This document shows, piece by piece, positions 32,951 through 45,993 of a stretch of 64,000 nt of DNA. Numbering within the stretch: the stretch's first letter is position 1; every line of letters begins with the position of its first letter. Location: assembly GCA_963854835.1 (NCBI GenBank), contig OY978526.1:14835277-14899276 (forward strand). Reading direction: 5' to 3'. Below the pieces are notes generated by a model. That model saw nothing but the letters and a program-made list of their open reading frames with translations, searched no databases and was not told where the DNA came from. Source of the DNA: Megamerina dolium (taxonomy: Eukaryota; Arthropoda; Insecta; Diptera; Megamerinidae). A program made the translations under genes and the position numbers.

Positions 32951-35900
32951 CTTACGAAAATTTTGCACACCAAATACTTTTTTTGAGGACAAAAATTATG
33001 AAGGAATTATAAAAGTAAGATTAAACCTTTCAAAGGTTTTTGAGGCTATAAAATCGAACGTGACTTGAGAGTTATTCCATCATGACAGATTTTAAGAATA
33101 ATGTTACTTGCTATATTTGAAGTTATAACTTGAAAAAACTCGTGACCACATTTGATGGTAGGTCCTAGTAGGTACTCTTCCCTTTTATGATCAATTTGAA
33201 TTTTCTCTTTTCGTTGACGCACATGTTGTCAAACACTTTGACGCATTCAACCCAATTACGATTTAGAAGTTTTCGCATATTGCAATTAGTGAATTTTTTA
33301 TTTTTAAGAGAAATTCATTATATGTGCATTGAATTTTGCAAATAATTTAAAAAAATTCACTTCAGATCTCTACAACTAAGGAGAAAATAACTTAATATAT
33401 TTCTGAGATTTAAAGATAAGCACCTAACCTAAATTCTAAATAAACAAATACGATTTGCTTGAAATTATAATCAACGAGGAATTAAAATATAAAGACACCG
33501 ACAAAGCTTAAGAGTTTTATTGTTGTTTTGTTGTCAAAATTGTTTCACTTTTATTGTAAATTGAGATCATGCTCCAAATACAGTTCTATATGTAGTACAT
33601 TTTTCTACTATTTACTTATATGGAATACTACTACTTGCTTTACTGTATAAGTACTCGATTTGAGTTTGCAAATACTTTTGGGGAAGTTTTGTTTTCATTT
33701 TTATTTATTACATTCAAATTGACAATTAAATATGCAAGACAACATTCATCCATAACAATACAAGAATGACTAGCACTGGAGTTAAGCAGCAAAATGAAAC
33801 GTGCTAAATAAAAGCATTTAAAATATTCTGTTTGTTTGTTTTTTTTTAGGGGCTTTTAGCAAGAATTTGTTTAATTTACGAGGCTCATATGCTTTGCTGG
33901 GTATTTGTATTTTACACTTAGTGTTTCAATAAAATCATGTAATAAACGATTTTGTAAGTGTTTATTAATAACGAAAATTGTACTTATATCTTTGGGTGCA
34001 GTAAATAATTTGACTCACAGTGCAAGGAAAGCTGTCATATAACAGTAGGCAGTAATAAAACGCAATATTCAAATATTAAGTCAAAAGTTAAATCTGGAAT
34101 TTCTTTTGTTTAAATTTATGTTGTTGTTGTGGCTTTTATTCCTGAACGTCATACAGATTATTCTTATTCCTTAAATATTTTAATATTTATTGTTGTTATA
34201 TTTACGACAAAATATACACTAAATTATTCATATTTTCTTTTAAATATTTCTCCATAACAGCACAATATCGATTTGACCTATTTTTTTTTGGTATTTCTAC
34301 CGAAATTTATCATAATTAAGCTACCATTAGCAGATAATGATGTATACATAAAATTTTAAAGAATTTCTTAACATTTTTAAATGCTTGACAGATTTCCAAT
34401 ATTTTTTTTTCTGTCCCAACACATACACTTTATCATTCATGGCTGCTTTAACCATATAATATGCTGTATTCTTCTGTATCCATATTCCTTATTTTGTTAC
34501 ACTTTTCTATGTATATGTGTTAGTGTGTGTGTGTGTGTGTGTGCAAAACCATATTAAACCCACAGAAGCTTCACTGATTGAACAACCTTTTGACCAGTTA
34601 ACCATTATGTCTGTCATTAATCTAATGAGTTCGTCCATTCGTTTGTTCATTTTGCTTCGTCTCTTTCTTCGTTATATCCCACCCAGTATGTATGTATCAA
34701 TGTTGCTAATATGCACATATTTCTATTGTCTTTTCACGCCACTATGAAACTGTGAACCAAGTTGGCTGTGGTTGTGGCTGACTTATAGGGTGTTGTTGTA
34801 TAGTGTTGATGTTGTTGTTGTTGGACTTCACAAATCTTCACACGTTGTCACATTGTATTGGCTATAGTGTTAAAATATATACATATTTCTAACACCTTTG
34901 CGTTCTATTTTCTATTTAGTTTTTACTATCTCTCACTCTCTCTCCATCTTCTGGAAAACCATCGTTGCAATATTTATCATTATTTACAAAATGTGACAAC
35001 GTGACAGCCACATAAGTCGTATGAGACATGACTGTTGATTGTCCAGTGCATATGTGCATTTTTGAAACTGATTGAAAAGTATATGATGCAAGTATTGCAA
35101 GTGAATTGATAGATGACTTCATTAGAATATCGATTTGTCAAATAGTTTTATTTCATTATTGTCGAGTTTTAGTAGAGAAATTTTATCATGAGGTTTTATC
35201 ATTAGAAAGCTGGTGTTATACTTAATTTTGGGGACTCCAAGTGTGTTCATCCAATTGAACGTCTACAATTCTTAGCGTAGCTCAAAGATTCGTTGCATAC
35301 GATGAAATCTGAAATCGAAGATGTCAGCTGTACTTATGCTGTACACTGTTTGTGCTGAAGTATATTTAATATCAACCCAAGGAAGAAAGCTGTTTTCTGT
35401 AGTGAGTATAAATGTGCTCTCTTTATTCTTTTCCACGAACTTTTTAACCAGTGCATCAGTGCACTGAGAATTTGAAAAGGAAAACAACAGAGATTCTATA
35501 ATGTAGACGTATGTGCCTCTTCATTTTACTTCTCCTTCCAAGCAATTTTATTCTATCGTCACTGACAGTAATTAGTTAGTGGATCTTTAGTTGTGGCATT
35601 AATTTGCCATTAGTTCGACTTGAAAGAGCAATACTAAAGAGCAGTATAAGTAGCAGTATGTAGGTATGTGACCAAGTTGATTTATTAACGAGCTAGTGAA
35701 CTAATGGTGTTGCCATATCTTATTGACACTTGATGATACTTACATCAATGTGATACTTCGATATCAAATTGATTTAATTTATATAATTGAATGGCATGAA
35801 TTTGTTCATTAGCTTTATGAACTTCTTGATTCACAGTTGCATCAACACAGTTTCATACCTGAGGTTGCTAAAGTGCAATTGTCGTACTTTCATTTTAATT

Positions 35901-37250
35901 TAACCAATTATGATAGGATACCCAACTACTACAGAAATACTAGATACTCTTTCGTTTCAATAAATTCGTTTCAATATCGTTGTGATTGTCGCGTACTTTA
36001 TCATTCTCTTGCCAACCATCTTATGGCAACACTTCAATGTTACTCTTCACTTGATTACGAGTCGTCTGAATTGTACTAATTGAATCATTTCATTAAATAA
36101 TTTCACCGCTAAATACGATTTATTACTCTATAAAATGGTAAAGTTGTTGTTCTTCATGTTCTTAGTGTTACTCCTCTGGTCAATGTATGACAAATGTTGC
36201 AACTAGAAAATTAGTATGAAGTAATATGTATAAGGTAAATATATTTTTGTATACATATACGAGTATGTACTCATAAGTACAAGTATCGTAGTATTAACTC
36301 CAATAAGATCGACCTGAGTGTAATTGTAAGCTCTTAGGTGTGTTATGATAGCTGATAGAAAGGATGGCAAAATATTTATGAGCATGTATGTGTGAAAATA
36401 GCAAGCAAGTGAAATAAAAATACGAGTACTTGTACAATCATACACACATACAAGCATACTTACACATTTGTAGCGAGAAAATAAACACGACGAAACATGA
36501 ACAACAACAACACGAATAATAATAATAAGAAATCTCAACATAAATACTATGTACACCTAGTATGTATGGCGAATTAATGTTGCTGACATGAGTGTTGGCA
36601 ATGATAATAAAAATGGTTTGAATGTATATGTTCATATGTATTTATATATATACATATATGTATGCATGATACACAAGGTAGATGTATATACATATATGAA
36701 TACTATAAAGGTGGTATTAGTTTTATTACTCTTTGCTATGCTCAATCGCGTGCCAATTGCAATGAATTGAAATGAATGAATTAATGAATGGGTCAGGTCT
36801 TAGTAGGCGTGACATTATAGGTTAACATGCATGTGGTTACTAAGCAATATACATATAATATATAATGCAATAATAAAATTATTTAAGTATGATGTTTGCT
36901 TGGAAAATTCGGGAATAACATTTTGTTTTTTTTTTGTATAGATGGCATTAAAGAGTGTAATGTCTGGAGTGTACGAGTATGTAATTTTTATGATCGGATA
37001 AACGTTATATGGTTAAGTTGATGCTACAGGTGTGGAAGATATTGCAATAGCGTCACATTATTGCATAGTCAGGTGTTAAAGTATCAATAAATTTTTATTA
37101 TAATATTTCTTTTGTAGAAAGTATGCAAATTACGTTCACTTCTGGCAGCAATTCGATTAATTTTATTCCAACATAATTTTATATAATATATCATAATTTT
37201 TTTTTTGTGTTTACCCACTGGCAGTACTTATATGTATATTTCACATTTCT
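32951..37250. other. AT-rich stretch without convincing gene
   Basis: (GT)n near 34523-34542 and TTG tracts near 34810. A minus-strand frame of 71 codons at 35272-35487 (KNKESTFILTTENSFLPWVD) and a plus-strand one at 35837-36079 look a little more protein-like than their surroundings, but neither has a domain, a start context or a neighbour I recognise. I do not call them. Confidence 0.5.
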
Positions 37251-37261
37251 AAGGATTAGGA

Positions 37262-37632
37262 AGTGGGTGCCGTAGCTCAGTGGTTAGTGTGTTCGCCTTC
37301 TGATCTGTAGGTAGTGGTTCAATCCCCGGCTGATGCATAACAAATTTAATATCGAAAAGATTTTTCTTTCGAACCGTACCCACCTGTCGGCAAGCAATTG
37401 GTAATTCTTCCGACAGTAACAACTAACTTGCCATGAAAAAGCTTCTAAAAGAACTCTGTGACAAAGCTCAGAAAAAGTGATGTCACAAGTGTCCTGCCGT
37501 TCGGAACCGGCTAAAATAAGTAGGTCCCTTCTAATACTGTCCAAAATTTAAGACGAACAACAGTAATGGAAGAGAAGCTCGGCCAATGAGCCCTTTGGGG
37601 CTTTAAGTGCCACATATTTATTTATTTATTAT
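37262..37632 (+). mobile_element. tRNA-derived SINE, copy 4
   Basis: Head GCCGTAGCTCAGTGG from 37269; box B GGTTCAATCCC at 37316-37326. The body is close to copy 2 except for a 4 bp ACTA-type duplication near 37425. Flanked by 11 bp perfect direct repeats AAGGATTAGGA at 37251-37261 and 37633-37643. It ends in (TTTA)n. The insertion landed immediately beside the mariner derivative that follows. Confidence 0.94.
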
Positions 37633-37643
37633 AAGGATTAGGA

Positions 37644-37972
37644 CATTATTGGACATTAAACCACGAACACTCATACGTAGAGTGCGGACAGATGAAAATA
37701 TTGCAGCTGTATCCGCCAGTGTTGTTGATGACCGTGAATTATCGATTTATACGTGAGATACCGGTCGTGATGTTGGAGAGAGTATGCCAAAATTACACCC
37801 AGTGTATGAACCATTTGAGGAGCAGCCGCGATCAACATTTACATGAAATCATCTTTGAACATTGAATTATATAGATTGTTCTATCGACTCAAATAAAGAT
37901 TTAATACATTTCTTTAAATTTTATGTGTTTTTTTTGTAATCAAATCCGAAGGCCCATAGAAAGTCACCTTGA
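37644..37972 (+). mobile_element. Mariner-type derivative, N-terminus joined to C-terminus
   Basis: One frame reads RRVRTDENIAAVSASVVDDR, an N-terminal DNA-binding segment. Directly after, REIPVVMLERVCQN and a C-terminus ending HEIIFEH-stop follow, so the whole catalytic middle is deleted. From 37757 on, the sequence parallels the element at 5076-5379, including the 3' flank ATTGAATTATATAGAT and the terminal GTCACCTTG. The left terminal repeat is not clear. Confidence 0.8.
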
Positions 37973-40900
37973 ATTTGGGTTTATTTATTCAAACGTTTTT
38001 GCTTCTACAACACAGAAACAATGAAAAGTGCTTGAAAATTAATGAAGAGATGATAATTTAAGAGATAAGCAATGACACTGGCTGAAAATTCAAAGCATTG
38101 ACCGATTCTTCAGTACTTGGTTCTTTCATCTAAGGTTGGAAAGTCCTTTCGACGAAATATTTCACTGACCACCTGAATACAATACCTTCTTGGCTTGAAT
38201 GTATTATATATTGTATTTACTATTTTCACTCTTTGACAGAGCCAGCGTAGCGTAGTTGAATTTCAAAGAGCTTACTTATGTTAATACCGGTAAAAAACTC
38301 AAATAAATCATGGTTGGATTTTATTCGGTACATGTCGTCAAGAATTATATATTCCAAATCTATATTTCCCTAAGATTAAGCGATATTTAATGTAGCTTAA
38401 ATCGTTATTAAATATACAAAATATTCCAATATTCCATTCACACATTAGTTATGGAAAATATGAAAATTTTGAGTTGATTTCTACTTTCAGTTGGAAACTC
38501 ATTGATATATCAGGGGGTCAAAATAAGATTTACTATTAGCGGTAATATATCTCGTTATTCTCGTATGTCAAACCATTGTAGTTCTTTTTATGAAGATATG
38601 CTCGCCTTCATTGATATTGTTTAAGTGTAAAATTATAATACGTTGGGATATTTCATAAATTAAATGCCTTAAATTAGTCTCTCAGTATTGAGTATGTAAC
38701 TCTATTTTACAGAGCTTGTGATGTTTGATTATATTTTGATAAATTTTCGAATTAATATTAAATTAGAACTTCAGATATGCAACATGTTCATATGTGCAAA
38801 TTCATTATATACTACAAGTAACTGCTTAGGAATATATATAAATATGTAATAAGAAAATATAGTTGATATATGTATATGTAATTACTACTTTACGGGCTTC
38901 TAATAATTGCTAATTATATTCGATATATATGTACATCTACCAAGATTATAGTATTATTATAGTATTATATATTAATACATGTGAATTCAAACGGTTTCAT
39001 ATAACTTTAGTTTAATTAAATATTTATTATGTTACAAAAAAATCCGGTTTTATTGATTTAATTAAAAAAATATATTTCCAAATAAAACCGATTGTATGGG
39101 TGACCCATCTATTGTAAGCATGCCCTTTATTATAATTACTAAGCCATCCATATGTCATTGCTTTATGTAAATTTAATTGAAAAATTAATAAATTCCAAAA
39201 ATAATAAACTTTATTATCATATTTTTGTGTTTCACCTAATTTTTTTTGTTGAAATTTATTAATATTGTATTTATATAACTAGCTACCTTGTTTTGTAATT
39301 TTATTTGCATATACATATGTACATATTTCTAGGTACATATATATGTGCATTCTCATATATTCATTCATTGTTATAGTACTGTTGGTCTTAACTAAATATA
39401 CGTATATGTAGAATATTTTCATGTAAATTCGTGCTACTTTGTAAAAGAGTAAAACTTTGTAGTTGCTCTACTGAAAATTTCTGTGTCGCCTTAAGCTTTC
39501 CTTTTTATTTAATTCCATTTTAATCTAAACTTTTGCTACTTTTGCTAATACAATTGTTTTTATTGTTATTGTTTACATGTATACACATATATTGTATGCA
39601 TAAGAAGACATGCACATATGTATTTTTGTGCATGTATGCACAAGTATGATTTCATTTATGGTAAAAATATGTTTAGTATTTTTCAACAGAAACAATTTCA
39701 AAGAAAAATATATATTTTTGGAAATTTACTAAAATTGAAAATTTGTAGAAAGTGTTCATGTGAAACAAAAATATATATGTATGTATATGAGGAAATCTTC
39801 ATTTGTTGTCAGTGAAAATGTGCATATTGTGTGCTTATATTTGACTATCTTACATCTCTGAAGAAACAAGTTGAAGTTGTTTGCTACATAAAAATATATG
39901 AATTATCATAACTTACAATGGAACTTTGTAAATTAATTGAGAAGAAAGGAAAACTGATTTCATAGATCCTTAAGTCTCCATAAAACCTCCTTTTAACTAT
40001 TTTAATAGAAGCATTAGTATCCATTCTAGTATATCTATAACTTGAAGATTTAAATATAAAAATACTTCTAAATCAATCAACATTTAATTGATGCTCTTTC
40101 AATACAATTAATTTTGAACAATTTTGTATAAATAAACATTTAATTGATGCTCCCTGAAACTATTTAATTTTCAGTTAATTTATAATTAAATATATTTTAT
40201 ATATAAAATAGTTAATTTTTTTTTTATAATAAGTTTTACTGAAATTAATTCAATATAAACTGTCACATATTTTCTATACTTCCGAATCGGTTATTATCAA
40301 ATTTTCCTACATTTTGTTTACTCAAAAGTTGATCTACTTTTCATGATGTGGCTCTATGAGAAGTGTCCTTTTGTATTGCTACTACGATCAAACAGCAAAA
40401 GTTTTAAATATATTTTCTCAAAACAAAAAACAAATCCACCAAAAATTTTTCAACAAAAAACTTGAGCAATTTTCTTTAGAATTACGGTTTCTTCGTCTTC
40501 TTCTTCTACTTCTGCTTACTCGTAATCATATTGGTGTGATTTTATTTGTTGTGTTTTCTTTTTAATAAGAAGAAAAAGAGACAAATACACACACACACAC
40601 TGTGTAAAATAAAATCAAGTATAATACGAAAAGGAAAAAAAAAAAGAAAATACCCAAAAAATTATAATGTTGCTGTTTGAAATAATTTGCATCCCCACCA
40701 AAATGTTTATTCCTACATTGGTCGAAATTAAAACAACAACGACAAATGTAATAGTTTCATTAAGAAAACTATGAAAACCAATTACAAAGAGAAAAAAAAA
40801 AAAGAAACGAAACATAACAGCAACAGCAACATCAACTACAACAACAATTACTTACCACTTCTAAATAGGGGAAGCAACATTTAAAAGTAAAAGTTTGTCG

Positions 40901-42104
40901 AAACAAGAAGAACAAGAATGTACCATGAATAAAAGGTTTTCCTCTATATACAGAGATTATGATGGGAATGGTATGGATTATAAATAAATATATACTTGTA
41001 TATACTCTGAAAATGCATCAGATAGTCAGATACAGAGAGAGAGTGAGAGAGAGGAAGACAGTGGGGGGAAAAACGTAGTATATTTCATAAGCGAATTGAG
41101 CAACAACTAACTAGTACTAGTGTATTCGCGCAAAAGTCCGGGTATAGAGTGTTGCATGTTGCACAATATTCGCTGTTGGTCGTGTTGTACGCAGCATAGG
41201 TACACTTATACATATAAATATAAGTGTTCTCGTTACATGAATAAGTAATTAAAAAGTTGTTATTAAAATTTTATGCAAAATGCTTTTGAAATTGAAATGA
41301 AATTAAAAGGAAAACACAATCTTACGATGTACTGTAACACAACATATCGTTGTTGCTACTGTTGCTGCTGCTGCTGTTGCTGCTGCTGCAACCATCTTTG
41401 CTATTGCTAAATATTTCTTACAATCAAGCGCTATTTTGAGCTGCTTGTGAGCACTCGTTTTATGATATAAATTTTAAATCGAATAAGTATGTGATTGTGT
41501 GTGTTTGTAAATTGATAGAGTGCTGATTGAGCCATCATTGTGTGTTAGTGATTTTAAAATATGACATAAAAATGTCTTTGGTACCATAGAAAACATGAAA
41601 TGCTTCAAAATATTTCATATATTTTTAAAAATATTCATTCTCCATAGTCAGGTGTATTAGAAGTTTGCTGCAGTTTGTAATTTCGCATTTATTTAATAAG
41701 TTTTTCAAAAACTGAAAGAATATAAAAATTTATTAAATTTCATTTCTGGCATTCTTGGTGGTTGTTCTCTTATATGAAATGACATATTCGTTTTATTTAT
41801 TGACTACTTATAGTTTATCATGCATGGAAATTGTATGTATAATTTGGTCTTGAAATGGAACATATTTATGAGCTAATGCTAATGTAATGGTTTATTGCAA
41901 TTCTTAAATGGTGAAGTACTTAGAATAATAGCAGTCAGTTAAAATATATAATTTATTCTTTTTTTTTATCAATTTCCATGAAAGGTTGTGTGAGCCTTTT
42001 CTTATTTCATCCAGTTTTGAAAATATATGATTATTGATAGCATTTCTGAATATATCATGTGGGATAACCGGTGTCAGAAAGCAAATGAATTTTTTCATTT
42101 GAAT
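37973..42104. other. AT-rich stretch without recognisable gene
   Basis: No coding signal. A (CTG)n-like tract lies at 41350-41390, a GAGAGA tract near 41035, and purine-rich A/G stretches near 40570-40660 and 40790. Confidence 0.6.
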
Positions 42105-42205
42105 TATGAAAACTTGTCGTAAAAAAGCTGGAAAATCTTTGTGATAAATTTCGAATAATGTCACATGAGTTCTGCTCGGAATCGACTATTTTAAACACGT
42201 CACTT
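42105..42205 (+). mobile_element. Degenerate SINE fragment (sixth copy)
   Basis: AACTTGTCGTAAAAAAGCTG, then TTTGTGATAAATTTCG, ATGTCACATGAGTTCTGC and TCGGAATCGACTATTTTAAA align in order with AACTTGCCATGAAAAAGCTT, CTGTGACAAAGCTCAG, ATGTCACAAGTGTTCTGC and TCGGAACCGGCTAAAATAAG of the SINE body. Head and tail are lost. It lies just upstream of the RTE-like LINE. Confidence 0.75.
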
Positions 42206-42248
42206 CCAATACTTAAGCACCTATACGAATGTTGAGTTTAGTCGTAAC

Positions 42249-42860
42249 GTGTTGGGAATATCGTTCGATATCGTGGCCCCCGCCATGGTAATTGGTGGTA
42301 CCAGATTCCAGCATCTCGACATCCACAAAGCGACATGGCTGTCTCCAGATCAACGTACAAGAAACCAAATTGATCATGTGGTGATTGACGGATGGCATGC
42401 TTCCAGTGTGATGGACGTGAAATCGATCCGTGGTGCCAACATCGACGCGGATCACTAGCTTGTTGCAGCTAAGGTGCGCACACGCTTATGTGTCGCAAAT
42501 AAAAAGAGAAGTCCCACACAGAGAAAGCTCGACGTCAATAAGCTGCGATCATCAGAGACAGCAGATGCATTTTCCAATCGACTATCGGATCTGCTTATGC
42601 AGAACACTCCCCCACTTGATGATACATGCGCACGGTGGACACATATATCCCACTCCATGACTACTGCTGCCGAGGAGGTAATCGGTTACTAACGGCCTCT
42701 GAGGAATGAGTGGTATGATCAGGAGTGTCGCGACGCTACCGCAGAGAAAGACGCCGCCTACAGAAAAACCCTGCGTGCAGGCGCAACGCGAGCTGTTAAG
42801 GAGCGGTATAGAGAGAAAAGGAGTGCAGAGAGACGTCTTTTCAGGCGCAAGAAGAGGTAG
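42249..42860 (+). pseudogene. RTE-like ORF, endonuclease end and linker
   Basis: In one frame: MVIGGTRFQHLDIHKATWLS, then RNQIDHVVIDGWHASSVMDV and SIRGANIDADH, the C-terminal APE motifs (catalytic Asp and His in the DxDH region). In-frame stops fall at 42456 (TAG, where Tyr is usual after DH), 42690 (TAA) and 42858 (TAG). The linker RYREKRSAERRLFRRKKR is strongly basic. The frame continues unbroken in phase into the reverse transcriptase. Confidence 0.88.
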
Positions 42861-44009
42861 TTGGAAAGACGCGAGTGTGAGGAGATAGAGATGTGTACCG
42901 ACAAGAATGAGACTCGAAAATTCTTTGAAAAGATCAAGCGCCTGAGTGGAGATTTAAATCTCGGAGCCTCTTCTTGTCGTGATGGAAATGGGAATCTGGT
43001 TACGGATGTCCAGAGTGTACTGAGCCTATGGAGGGAACACTACTCCACGTTACTGAATGGCGATGCTACGAACAATTCCGCCAGTAGAGGAGTTTGCCCG
43101 ATAACCCCAATTACAGATGATGGTGTTGATGTTCCACCACCCGACTATGACGAGGTTGAAACGGCCATTTTAAGGCTGAAGAACAACAAAGCTGCAGGTG
43201 CTGATGGCCTGCCTGCCGAGTTGTTTAAGACCGGAGGCGATGAGCTGCTCACCCGCATGCACCAGCTCATAAGCAGAATGTGGTCGGATGAAAGCATGCC
43301 TGATGATTGGAGGCTCAGTGTTCTCTGTCCTGTACATAAAAAAGGAGACCCCACAATTTGCGCCAACTACCGTGGAATAAGTCTCCTGAGCATCGCGTAC
43401 AAGGTTCTATCGAGCGTACTGTGTGAAAGGTTGAAGCCTATGCTCAGCAATCTGATTGGACCTTATCAGTGTGGCTTCAGACCTGGTAAATCCACCATCG
43501 ACCAAATTTTCACACTGCGCCAAATCCTGGAGAAGACCCAAGAAAAACAGATCGACACACACCACCTATTTGTTGATTATAAAGCCGCTTTCGACAGTCC
43601 GGTAAGGGATTACCTCTACGCAACAATGTCTGAGTTCGGTATTCCTGCAAAGCTCATTCGACTATGTAGAATGACACTGCATAACTCCCGTTGTGCAGTG
43701 AAAATTAGGAAGGACCTCTCCGCACCGTTTAATACCGAACGGGGTTTCAGACAAGGTGATTCGTTATCGTGCGAGAAAATAATACGAGCTGCTGATCTAC
43801 GACATAATGGCACTATCTTCAACAAAAGTGTCATGCTGTTAGCGTATGCCGACGATATTGACATAATCGGCATGAACACGCGAGCAGTCAGTGCAGCATT
43901 CTCAGAGTTGGAAAGAGAGTCGCGTCGGATGGGTCTCACGGTGAACGATGGCAAGACAAAGTGTCTAGTGTCAACAAACAAAGAGTCTTGGACAGAACGT
44001 CACTGTTGA
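42861..44009 (+). pseudogene. RTE-like reverse transcriptase
   Basis: A 382-codon open stretch. Motifs in order: KNNKAAGADGLPAELFK (residues 109-125), VLCPVHKKGDPTICANYRGI (152-171), YQCGFRPGKSTIDQIF (200-215), HLFVDYKAAFDSP (motif A Asp), ERGFRQGDSLSC (motif B) and MLLAYADDIDIIG (motif C, YADD), then NDGKTK. Between DSLSC and EKIIRAA about six residues expected for the family are missing, an in-frame deletion. The frame ends at TERHC because of a shift; the protein continues in the next frame from about 43988. The length without this is normal for an RT domain. No promoter or start is implied; the first Met is internal. Confidence 0.92.
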
Positions 44010-44616
44010 CAATTACGCTTTTGAAGTAGTAAGGGACTTTGTCTATCTTGGAACCAGCATTAACAACAGTAATGACGTCAGCTTGGAGATCATGCGTAGG
44101 ATAACTCTTGCTAACAGGTGTTACTTTGGGCTGAGTAAGCAATTGCGAAGTCGAGCCCTCTCTCGAAGAACGAAAACTACACTCTACAAGTCTCTCATCA
44201 TGCCTGTCCTAACATATGGCGCTGAAGCCTGGACCATTTCCACCTCGGATGAGCGAATACTTGGAGTTTTCGAGAGAAAAGTCCTACACAAGATCTTTGG
44301 ACCTATTTGCGTTGGTGGCGAGTACCGAATAAGGTACACCCATGAGCTGTACGAGCTGTATGCCGATATTGACATAGTAAAGCGCATCAAAATCCAGCGG
44401 CTGCGCTGGCTAGGTCATGTCGAGCGAATGGAAGAACACGCTCCAGCTAAGAAGGTGTTATATTCGGAACCCGCTGGAGGACGGCGCAGAAGAGGAAGAC
44501 CAAACCTCCGGTGGAAAGACCAAATACTGGAGAACCTCACGGCGCTTGGAATTTCTAACTGGCGCCAGCTAGCGAAGAACAGAGATGGCTGGCGAAGCAT
44601 GTTATTTTCGGCCTAA
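43988..44616 (+). pseudogene. RTE-like ORF, C-terminal domain
   Basis: Reads GQNVTVDNYAFEVVRDFVYL, then RRITLANRCYFGLSKQLRSR, VLTYGAEAWTISTSDERIL, KIQRLRWLGHVERMEEHAPA, GGRRRRGRPNLRWKDQILEN and a final WRSMLFSA-stop. This is the usual C-terminal region after the RT thumb in this LINE type. Compared with the copy at 61.7 kb, the segment before GQNVTV is shortened, which explains the frame break with the RT part. Otherwise this stretch has no stop. Confidence 0.92.
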
Positions 44617-45319
44617 ATCGATATTCGGTTGTTATGGTCACATAAGAAGAAGATATGAATATATGCAAAATATTATGCCCATATGTTCATTTTCAAAATG
44701 TGCTTTAGCGGTAAACGAATTATTGCAAAAACTTTCAAAAATACTATTGAAAATTTATAGCTATAATCCCCTGGATACTAGCGTGTTTTTTTTGTAAAGA
44801 AAATTATTTTTTTAAATAAAATTCTTGACCGACTGTGTTTTTCTAGTGGTGCCAAACGCAAGTCTTTCGGTAATGGAAAATGTGCCACAAAAGTGCTCTG
44901 ATCAATTTCTAACATTCTGTATTGGCTAATAATGTAAGTAGTTACTTTCTACTGCTGTCTAAATTTAACACCAAAACATGTATAATTTTCTATAATTTGA
45001 TAATTTCCATATATATATAATTTTTTTTGTGTATTGTGTATTGTCGTAAACACTTTTGTTTTAATATAAACATGTCCTTTTCAAAGCATTCGCCATATAT
45101 AATTATTTTAATTTGATTGTCTCTGAAATTTCTGATGGATCATATTAATTCACAAAAATAGAACAATATTTCATATATTTCATATTTCTTCTTTTTTTTT
45201 TGTAGCTATCATTTTGATATTGCTATTTTTGTAAAATTTCATTTGATATCATATTCATATGCTATTTAGTAACTTAGCTTCATAATTAATCCAAATAAAA
45301 GGAATTATCACAAAGGAGT

Positions 45320-45522
<203 letters not shown>

Positions 45523-45961
45523 ATGAAGACCAAATGCTACTTGGCCACATCAAAAGTTCCAACAAAATCAAATATTAAATAAATAAATACAGATTACATA
45601 GAACAATGATGATTATGATGATGTTGCTGATGACAACAAACGGCAGCAAAAACAATTGCTTAATTGTTATTTTACGAGCACAAGAACAACAAAACCAAAA
45701 AACAGCAACAGTAATGAATGACAAACTGCCCGCAGTGTGAAAATGTACACACATATACATATGTATTCCATATATGTAAGTAGACTATGTGTATGTGTAT
45801 GACTAAGTAAGTGTGTGTGTGTACATGCCATATTGTCTTTATACTCTTCTCTAGTATCATATTTGTGCCTTTGAATACATACTATATGATGTGAATGAAT
45901 GAATTTTATATGTTGTATATCATATTTACTAGCAACAACAAACACAATGAAAACAGCAGCA

Positions 45962-45993
45962 ACAATAACAACAACAACAACAACAACAACAAT
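45962..45993. repeat. (CAA)n microsatellite
   Basis: About nine ACA/CAA units; reads as poly-Asn in one frame. Confidence 0.95.

Larger units (their letters stand above)
42225..44640 (+). mobile_element. RTE-like non-LTR retrotransposon (LINE), 5'-truncated
   Basis: A GC-richer block of 2.4 kb with the end of an APE-type endonuclease, a complete-looking reverse transcriptase and a C-terminal domain rich in Arg/Gly, in that order. The 3' end is short: the stop codon TAA at 44614-44616 is followed by ATCGATATTCGGTTG and then an AAG-type stutter instead of a poly-A tail. Such simple-repeat tails and a single ORF without RNase H fit the RTE clade. I am sure of LINE, less sure of clade. The fragment at 61.7 kb is from the same family. 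Confidence 0.88.

Noticed and set aside
35272..35487. 71-codon minus-strand frame with balanced composition
   Set aside because: No domain, no continuation in other frames and no known neighbour; kept only as a note.
36203..36556. 117-codon minus-strand frame, hydrophobic
   Set aside because: Ile/Tyr/Val-rich as expected from TATGTA repeats; overlapping open frames in other phases.
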